Source of the DNA: Glutinoglossum americanum
Lineage: Eukaryota; Ascomycota; Geoglossomycetes; Geoglossales; Geoglossaceae
Reading direction: 5' to 3'
DNA length: 64,000 nucleotides
Assembly: GCA_020080175.1 (NCBI GenBank)
Contig: JAGHQL010000145.1
Span: forward strand, 1 to 64,000
In this document: in pieces, positions 57,375 through 64,000 of the stretch
Layout of the letters: the number at the start of each line of letters is the position of its first letter
Position numbering within the stretch: position 1 is the stretch's first letter
Translations under genes and position numbers: made by a program
The notes under the pieces: generated by a model
What the model was told of the DNA's origin: nothing
What the model saw: the letters and a program-made list of their open reading frames with translations, nothing else
Database searches by the model: none

Positions 57375-59212
57375 TTACCCAACAATATCCGGATCGACTT
57401 TCGTACCAAGGTCCAGATCTTCGAGGAATTTCCGATGGCGGAGCTCGTCGGGGAGGTACTTTACATGAACTCGTGAGCCCTAGTCGGGAGGAGAGAGAGG
57501 TACTACCCATAGCGTAGTCCCAAAGGGAAGAAAAGAAACCCCCCCCCCCAAAAAAAAAAAAACACGCGACATACCTCCTGCACAACCCTCCCATCCCTGT
57601 AATCCGGGGGATATTTATACTCCTTCCCATACCCCAGCTCCTTCATCAACCTCGTGGGGGCGTTCCTCAGATGCGGCGGGACCGGCAAGCCAGCGACGCC
57701 GGGCTCCTCGCAAGCGCTCATGGCGTTCGCGAGCGCGCGGTAGGCGCGCGTGCTCTTGGGCGCCAGGGCCAGCGCGGCGGTGGCGTGCGCGAGGTTGATG
57801 CGGGCCTCGGGGAGGCCGATCTTCTCGACGGCGCTGTGGGCGGCGGTGGCGAGGGGGAGGAGGGTGTTGTCCGCCAGGCCGACGTCCTCGGATGCTATCA
57901 CGATCAGGCGTCGGGCGATGTAGAGGGGGTCTTCGCCGGATTGGAGCATGCGGGCGAGGTAGTAGAGGGAGGCGTCGGGGTCGGAGCCGCTGTGGGTTTA
58001 GGGGGTTAGTGTGGATTTGTGGGGGGCAGGGTGGGAAGGAGGAGGGGGGGCTTACCGGACGGATTTGTGGAAGGCTGGGAGGTCGGAGGGTGGAGGGTTA
58101 GAGTTGGGGTGTGAAGGAGTTTCCAAAGGGGGGGAAGACGTACCGGATATAGTATCGTAATGCTGGTCACCAGCGCGGTCATACACCAAAGTCTTCGTCA
58201 GGGCTTTCTTGATATTATCCTTCGTCATGCCCCCGCGGGTTGCAAGTCCCAGGGCCAGCTCGAGGAGGTTGAGCGCCGTCCGAGCGTCGCCATCGGCGAA
58301 GGTGGCGAGATAGGAGATCAGCTCGTCGTCCACGAGAGGCGGGAGGGGATGCTGCACATGTTCCGAAACCAGAGCCCGCCCGAGGATGGAGATGAGATCT
58401 CCCTTTGAGAGTTTCTGCAGCGTGAACGTCCGACACCGCGACAGCAACGCATTCTGGATCTTGAACGAGGGGTTCTCGGTCGTTGCCCCGATCAGGACTA
58501 CCTGGCCGCTCTCCACGGGTCCTAGAAAAACATCCTGTTGCGTCTTGGAGAACCGGTGGATCTCGTCGCAGAAGATGATTGTTTTTCGGCCGGAGAGGGA
58601 GAGCTCCCCCTTCGCTTCGGCGAATATCTTTTTGCAGTCTGCGACTCCGGCGCTGGTACTGTTGATCTCGATGAAGCGGCTGCCGGCTGTATTCGCGACG
58701 AGTCGAGCGATGGTCGTCTTGCCTGTCCCAGGGTCGCCCCAGAGGATCATCGAGGGTACTCGACCTTGTTCGATGAGGCCACGGAGGACGCCGGACGGAC
58801 CGACGAGATCCTGGCCACATACTTCGTCCAGCGTCCGGGGTCTCATCCTCTCAGCGAGAGGCGCCGTCTGTGGGAATGCATTTGAGGGTTTCTGTCGCTT
58901 GGATGGGGTTGCGGTCGATATAGATTCATCAGCTGTACCATTGGGCCCATTCGTAGCAGGAGCGACGTCTAAGGGTCTCTTTGCTGTAACTTGCGGGACC
59001 ACTGTAGTCGATGATGTTTTCCTGGCTGCAGGAGTTTGGAAAAAGCTCGAGACGGTAGTAGACTTGTGAGGAGTAACGCTCAGCGGACTCGACAGCGCCT
59101 GTGGCGACTGAGATTCGACGTGAGATTCACATCCCGAATCGATGTGACTGTTGATATTGAGCTCCTTGACGGACTTTCCGCAGATGGGGCAAGCAACCAT
59201 AGCCACTCTCAC
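57375..59212 (-). CDS. MGS1: MGS1/WRNIP1 replication-associated AAA ATPase
   Basis: Four exons can be read. The N-terminal UBZ-type zinc finger is [20 protein letters not shown] followed by Cys, which binds ubiquitin. A Ser/Thr-rich linker includes [10 protein letters not shown], possibly a PCNA-binding element. The AAA core follows: [20 protein letters not shown], Walker [20 protein letters not shown], Walker [18 protein letters not shown], sensor 1 [20 protein letters not shown] and [13 protein letters not shown]. After HYDTISG a short intron leads to AFHKSVR, then [33 protein letters not shown] and [15 protein letters not shown]. The last exon gives [20 protein letters not shown] and ends at 57375. 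Mgs1 binds ubiquitinated PCNA and helps stalled forks. All motifs are intact. Confidence 0.94.
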
Positions 59213-61085
59213 ATCCGTTTAGAAGATTTTCAGTAGTCGATGGAGACCCTCAACCCGTCGCTCCCTCACAATCTCTCTATTGTTGGTGATAAGATAGCGA
59301 AGGGGCGATTATCTCATGGGGGACGACGCGCCAAGGCGGAATATCGTTACAGCGGCATATGCGCGAACGTCCGGCGGTGGCAGAAAACAATCCAGGAACA
59401 ACGCGATCGAAGCCCAACGATGGAACTCGACCTCCACGCTGATGCTTTAGCTATTCCGACTCGAGGAATTGGCTGTAGACCGAAAACACAAGGCAATTTA
59501 TTTACCACCTAGTATATTTAGTATTTAAATAAACAACCATAGTAACATGCCAATATAAACCCGAATGCAACGCGCGTGCTTGCATGTTCCATACACGTGT
59601 TTGGAGGGTGACGGGAAACCCTTATAAGTTTATTCATCCTCTCAATTTCTCAATGCCTCGTAGCCCGGTGGTTAGCGCCTGCGAGGCAGAGTAAATAAAA
59701 CCATACCCGATCGGGATGTAGACAGAAGGAGTAGGTGGACCAATCGGTCCACCGAACCTTTTACAGTTCAAGTCTTGATATCGCTTTTGTTTTCTTTTTT
59801 TTTTTTACTTTTTTCCTTTTCCTTCCTCCAGCATTCGCTCCTCCATTCTAGAACACCCTCCCGCATGTCAGTGCGGATTGAGGTTTCTTTTATGTAGGGA
59901 TGGGGATATCTTGCTCGTCGTGGTCGAGGGAGTCGGCACTGACTCTCCATGTGTACGCACAAACATACACTAAGGAGTTGAAGAGGGTGCTCACCCAGAC
60001 CGGGTAACTTAACTTGCCTCTCCCTCTCCATATGTATTTTGGATTAGGCACAAAAAGGAGTGTACAGTCAAGGGGTGTGAAATGAGAGGCTTAATATTTG
60101 CTGTAGCATGATCATGGAGCGCCCCGCAGCTTCAACACATAAGGACGTCTGTTCTCAGGTACCAGTCCAATATCGCTACGAATATCGACACAGCCCCTCC
60201 CGCCAATTGAGGGTATACCTTTCGGTCGCATCCACTCCATAGCCGTCGGCGGGTGATGAAATCTGGCTGGCATATATGCAAGCTCTGCTGTACATTACAA
60301 GTCCTTTTCGAAAGTGTCCGGATATGTCCAGGTCCGACCAAAAACCGAATGAGATAATGGAAAGGAGATGCGTAATGGGTAGTTTGTTGGCTAGTTAGCC
60401 AACGGTCAATGACCAGGAAGGGAAAGACCCGCAAGGCATGGTGAAGCCTTCAGAGTCAGGCAGGTAGACGGTAGATAGTGGACGCGATAACCTTCCCCAA
60501 CCACCATCCCAGGACCCCAGAGCACTACCCAAGACGCGATACGCAGCAGGCTTCGAGATACATATCTCTATTCTCAACATGCAGCGTGCTACACCACCTA
60601 TCCATACCCTTCAAAGCCTTCTCAAGAAAAAAAGACGAAAAAAAAAGACCCTGAAGAGAAAGAGAGAATACATAGGAAAATCGGTAGATACACAATAGTG
60701 GCGATCACCACGGAGCTACCGGTGAGGAACGCTGACGAGATCTCGCCGGCAAATCGCTGCGAACGGCCCTTCATACTACACGACCTCGTCTGCCCGCCCG
60801 TCTGCCTTCTCGCCCGCCCCCTTCGCCGAACGAAAAACGCACGCAACGGGCCGGGCCGGACTGGATTCGGGTCGGACGCGGAGAAGAAAAGGAAAGGTGA
60901 GAAAAAAAAAGAGGGAGGTGGTTCGATGGGGGAATTATAGGATTGGATTTTGAATGGAAAAAAACAAAAAAAAAAAAGCCCATTGTCTAGCTGCCTAGGC
61001 CAGGAATATCTCTACTCTTCTCCTTTCCCTCCTTGACGCAGCCACTAGAATTTAACAAAACATGCCAAACCCCCACCAAACGCCA
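59213..61085. other. Intergenic, no protein gene recognised
   Basis: About 1.9 kb between the MGS1 start and the BSD2 stop. It contains the tRNA-like unit at 59655-59780, a strong hairpin at 59734-59753, and T- or A-rich tracts near 59790 and 60960. Short frames (59240-59512, 60132-60434) have no recognised family. Confidence 0.45.
59655..59780 (+). ncRNA. tRNA-like Pol III unit or SINE remnant (tentative)
   Basis: The stretch begins GCCTCGTAGCCCGGTGGTTA, which resembles a tRNA 5' half with an A box. About 90 bp later CAGTTCAAGTCTTGATATC resembles a B box, and a T-rich run follows. The 5' and 3' ends do not pair as an acceptor stem, so it is unlikely to be a working tRNA. A tRNA-derived SINE or a decayed tRNA would explain it. 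It also contains the perfect hairpin GGTGGACC/GGTCCACC at 59734-59753. Confidence 0.25.
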
Positions 61086-62379
61086 TCAAACAACGCTCTC
61101 ACTCCCCTCACCCTCTGCCACAACTGGAATACTCAGTCCTCTCTCCGGACTCTGCAGCACAAGCTGCTCATGCCTTCTTGCCCTTAGGAAATCGCTCACG
61201 GCTCGTATCAGTATGAACCACCCCACTATCATTAGTAGGTAAGCTAGCCAGTCCGCTCCCGTGATACCCGCCGATCCCGATCCATTGCCACTACCAGCAG
61301 CATTGGGAATATTCGAGTTCGCATCATTTCCAACCATCGATGCCACAGCCGCAGCAGCCGCATCTGCTGTATTGAAATTATGACTATTCGGGTCTGGTGG
61401 GGTGCCATACTGTTCCCCTCCCGCATCGCCACTACTCGTACCACTACCCTTCATATAGAACCCATACTGCACTAACGTGATACCTAGCCCGGCTCGAGAA
61501 CCGTTCTTGGCGGCGTGGGTGGTGTGGAGGAGGTATGTGAGGAGGAAGCCTACAAGCTGGAAGGACATGGATATCATGCCATTCCAGACAAAGGAGAAGA
61601 GGGAGCCGACAGGGAGACCGTCGATGAAGACTTCATCTCCAGCCATGCCGGGGGCGAGGATGGTAGTTTCCCAGTAAGGAGGGGTGGCGTCTGCAGCGGC
61701 TTGCTCGTAAGTCTAGAGGGATAATATCAGTGTTTGTGCTCGTAGGTGGGTGGAAGATATAGAATGGGGGTGAGACCACTTACAGGAGGCAGTTCTTCTT
61801 TCTCACCGACCTCAGGCTTCGCGCTCAGATTCGCAAAAACACCATCATTAACCCCCCTCCCGGACCCAGCATATCTCGTCGTCGCCGCCGATCCCGCTCT
61901 GCTCGTCGGAACGAAACGCGGCAACTCCATCGTCCGCCCTCCCAGCGTACTCGACCCCGTCGGCCGTCCCCCTACCACTTCTTCCCGTTGAGCCCGAGCC
62001 TGAGACGTTTCGACGTTTTGATTCGTCCCACGCATCAATCTCTGCCGATCATCATCCCCATCGTCCTCACCCTCGCTATCAAAACTGTCCGCCAACGCTC
62101 TATCCGCATCGCTAATAAGAGGGTCTTCCTGGGACAGTAGACGCTCTGAGGTGGGTGATGAGGCACGGGAGTGAAAGGATGGAGGAGGCGACGCTGGGAT
62201 CGGGTGCTGTTGATTCGAGTGAGGTGTTATCGGAGAATTATCATCATCCTCATTCCCCGATATCTAGAAGGCGTTTTAAAAAGATGATTAGCTTGAAAAA
62301 AAGAGGTCATCGAGGCTTGTGTAGCCTCAGGCTGCACGGTGGCGACCGAACTTACCCGTTCATATCTCTGCGAACTCAT
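61086..62379 (-). CDS. BSD2: BSD2/NDFIP-type membrane adaptor for Rsp5
   Basis: Three exons. Exon 1 encodes MSSQRYER at 62379; exon 2 continues ISGNEDDDNSPITPHSNQQH, then an acidic Ser-rich cytosolic region. An intron after ELPP joins TYEQAAADATPPYWETTILA, so the PPTY motif that binds the WW domains of Rsp5/NEDD4 ligases is assembled by splicing. The membrane part reads VFIDGLPVGSLFSFVWNGMI, SMSFQLVGFLLTYLLHTTHA, SRAGLGITLVQYGFYM and WLAYLLMIVGWFILIRAVSD: three hydrophobic segments as in Bsd2 and NDFIP1/2. A low-complexity Ala/Asn/Ser loop lies between segments two and three. Yeast Bsd2 directs metal transporters such as Smf1 to the vacuole. It is divergent from the gene at 62728. Confidence 0.9.
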
Positions 62380-62727
62380 GATTGCCTCACACGCACAAAG
62401 AGAAATGTAAACAAGAACTCGAGAAAAGAGAATAAGAAGCCAGTATGTCTACGTTAAATGTTCTTTCTTCGCGGTGGACGCAAGAAAAGATGTCTGAGAG
62501 AGGTGGTTTCGTCGGGTGAAGCAATTAAGGGTTGTCTGTCTCTGCCTCGTCTTTGCACAGCCCACGCACCGCGTAGCGCCATCGGGGCCAAGTCACCCAC
62601 CCAATCACAGACCACCAGGTCACGTTATTTACGGTGCCAGGAAAATCATACAATGTAAACGCATCGGAAATCAGGAACCAGGAACCAGAGAACGACCCTC
62701 ACCGCCGCCATCAAAAAAATCATTATA

Positions 62728-63153
62728 ATGTCCTCCTCCGTGCGTCCCCCTTCCCGGAATAAATCCAAAGAGCCAACTAACCCGCTCTTGCAGAAACACA
62801 TCCTTCGCATCCTCACCAACTGGCCAACCTCCGCCCTCCGGCCCGACCTCTCCTTCAACTCCTCCATGCTCGCCCGCTATCTCCCTCAATCCCAATCGCC
62901 TCCACCACCGCTGCCACCGAACTCCTCCTCCCTACCGCCAGCCCCAGCACCGTCGGACCGACAGATCAACGCCCTCTGCACCCTCCTCGAAAACCGCTAC
63001 GCTAAAGAATATCCCGTCTCCGACGCCTTCCTGAGACCGGCGTTCAAGCCGACGTATTACGAGGATCTGCTAAGAGAGATTGAGGTCGCACCCACGAGGT
63101 CGTGGTTTGGAAGGATGGTGAATAGGTGGAAGGGATTTTTGAGGTTTTCGTGA
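62728..63153 (+). CDS. Small conserved protein, possibly CBP6/UQCC2-like
   Basis: One exon of 141 codons starts MSSSVRPPSRNKSKEPTNPL. Conserved-looking parts are LLQKHILRILTNWPTSALRP, INALCTLLENRYAKEYPVSD, PTYYEDLLREIEVAP and the end WFGRMVNRWKGFLRFS. The layout (a helix with a W-P turn, a second helix with YxxxYP, then a Tyr-containing helix) resembles UQCC2/Cbp6, the mitochondrial factor that helps cytochrome b translation and complex III assembly. The Pro-rich stretch in the middle looks variable. The coding call is firm; the family is a suggestion only. Confidence 0.6.
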   Translation: MSSSVRPPSRNKSKEPTNPLLQKHILRILTNWPTSALRPDLSFNSSMLARYLPQSQSPPPPLPPNSSSLPPAPAPSDRQINALCTLLENRYAKEYPVSDAFLRPAFKPTYYEDLLREIEVAPTRSWFGRMVNRWKGFLRFS

Positions 63154-64000
63154 AGGTGGGAGTGCGCGCGCGTGTCTATCGGTATAATAAAATTGGGCGT
63201 TCGGTTTCCGGAAGGGAAGCTCAGAGTTGAGCTGGTAAAAATATACACTCACACCCTCCACCTCACGTTCGAGATTGGAAGCATACAAAACGCTCCCTTT
63301 CAGAGCCTCACATCTTCAGCTAGAAATGTACATACAAATGCCATCCTCCAGATATCCGGCTTAATCAACAGACAAAACTTTTCCCACATCAACCCTATCG
63401 CTTCTGTATTTTGTTTCACCTAGCACTGGGTAGCAGTGCATGCGACAATTGCTGCTTGTACAAGCGGCGGAGGTCAGGAAGAAAAAAAAAAGAGCAGCAC
63501 TCAACCTAGTAGTACACAGCAACCTACGGGGAAAGCCTAAACGCCTGTTGCTACATATAGAAGACTCGGGGATGAGTGAAATCCCAAACAAAGTACCATC
63601 ATCGCTCGTCCGCCCGTTCATGTTCTCCAATAACACATGTGGAAAAGGCCTGGACAGAGGCGGTGATACCGTTCCGGACAACCAGCAATGCCACCGAGAC
63701 GAAAGTGGATGAAGAACCGTATGAAACCTCATGAATTACCCCTGTATAATGTGCTGGTTCTTGCCGTCTCGTGAATGCAGAGAGAGAGGTGGAGAAAATC
63801 TTAGAAGCGCCCGACATATGACAAAGAAATCGAAACGGCTCAGCCCAGGTCCTCCCGTCGGCTTCAACGCCGACGTTAGCACCCCCGATGAAGTAGCACG
63901 TCGCAAAGTCCAGATATGGCAATCTGTATTCGGTTCCCTGTGCTCAGAGGGCATCATTGACTTCGTATCCGAGAAGTCGAGTAATACCCTTTCCTCTAGA
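63154..64000. other. Window end, no gene recognised
   Basis: Frames on the minus strand at 63599-63957 are open but carry no family I recognise. They may be the 3' part of a gene that continues beyond the window, or nothing. Confidence 0.35.

Noticed and set aside
59240-59512. 90-codon plus-strand frame upstream of MGS1
   Set aside because: Starts in the MGS1 leader, no recognised domain, no splice or terminator context.
63599-63957. Minus-strand frames at the window end
   Set aside because: Open but without recognisable content; cannot be judged without sequence beyond the window.

Overview
This window comes from the nuclear genome of a filamentous ascomycete (Pezizomycotina). The signs are short spliceosomal introns (roughly 45-100 nt) with fungal splice sites; fungus-specific families (SesA-type and NWD-type NLR N-terminal domains, a HET-domain tail, a Cys-rich fungal ankyrin protein, SLM1, BSD2); and intron-rich orthologues of yeast housekeeping genes. 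I cannot name a species. The high intron number in conserved genes would fit an early-diverging lineage such as Pezizomycetes, but that is only a guess.

Bases 1 to about 20 kb form an accessory, rearranged segment. It holds one apparently whole NLR-type gene (SesA - NB-ARC - TPR, 1660-4556, minus). It also holds remnants of at least three other self/non-self recognition genes: an NWD-type N-terminus cut off at a dispersed repeat (5068-6196), a nucleoside-phosphorylase-type N-terminus next to a SesA-like N-terminus (9989-10828), and a HET-domain tail (11284-11580). A dispersed repeat of about 105 bp occurs at the window start, at 6198-6303, and as an inverted pair at 19199-19375. A spliced ankyrin gene (12014-14583, minus) and an unrecognised 845-residue gene (15051-17588, plus) are transcribed divergently from a shared 467-bp spacer. 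A GNAT acetyltransferase carrying an expanded hexanucleotide repeat follows.

From about 21 kb to 63 kb the window is ordinary core genome with closely packed genes. They are MSH2 (mismatch repair, with two GC-AG introns), a secreted protein with a low-complexity linker, a GH47 alpha-mannosidase, CCT6 (chaperonin zeta), NOP56 (box C/D snoRNP), PEP4-like vacuolar aspartic protease, RPT3 (26S proteasome ATPase), SWI1 (SWI/SNF ARID subunit), mL49/IMG2 (mitoribosome), eIF3e, a Kid-like kinesin with helix-hairpin-helix tail, SLM1 (TORC2/PIP2 effector), MGS1/WRNIP1, BSD2 (Rsp5 adaptor) and a small protein resembling CBP6/UQCC2. Several pairs are head-to-head over short spacers (CCT6/NOP56, mL49/eIF3e, BSD2/CBP6-like). 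These pairs suggest shared promoters for protein-homeostasis and translation genes.

Exon-intron structures were read by eye from splice sites and conserved protein order. Where I give exact boundaries, the reading frame closes across the junctions. No RNA evidence or database search was available. I saw no retrovirus-like element, CRISPR array or rRNA gene.
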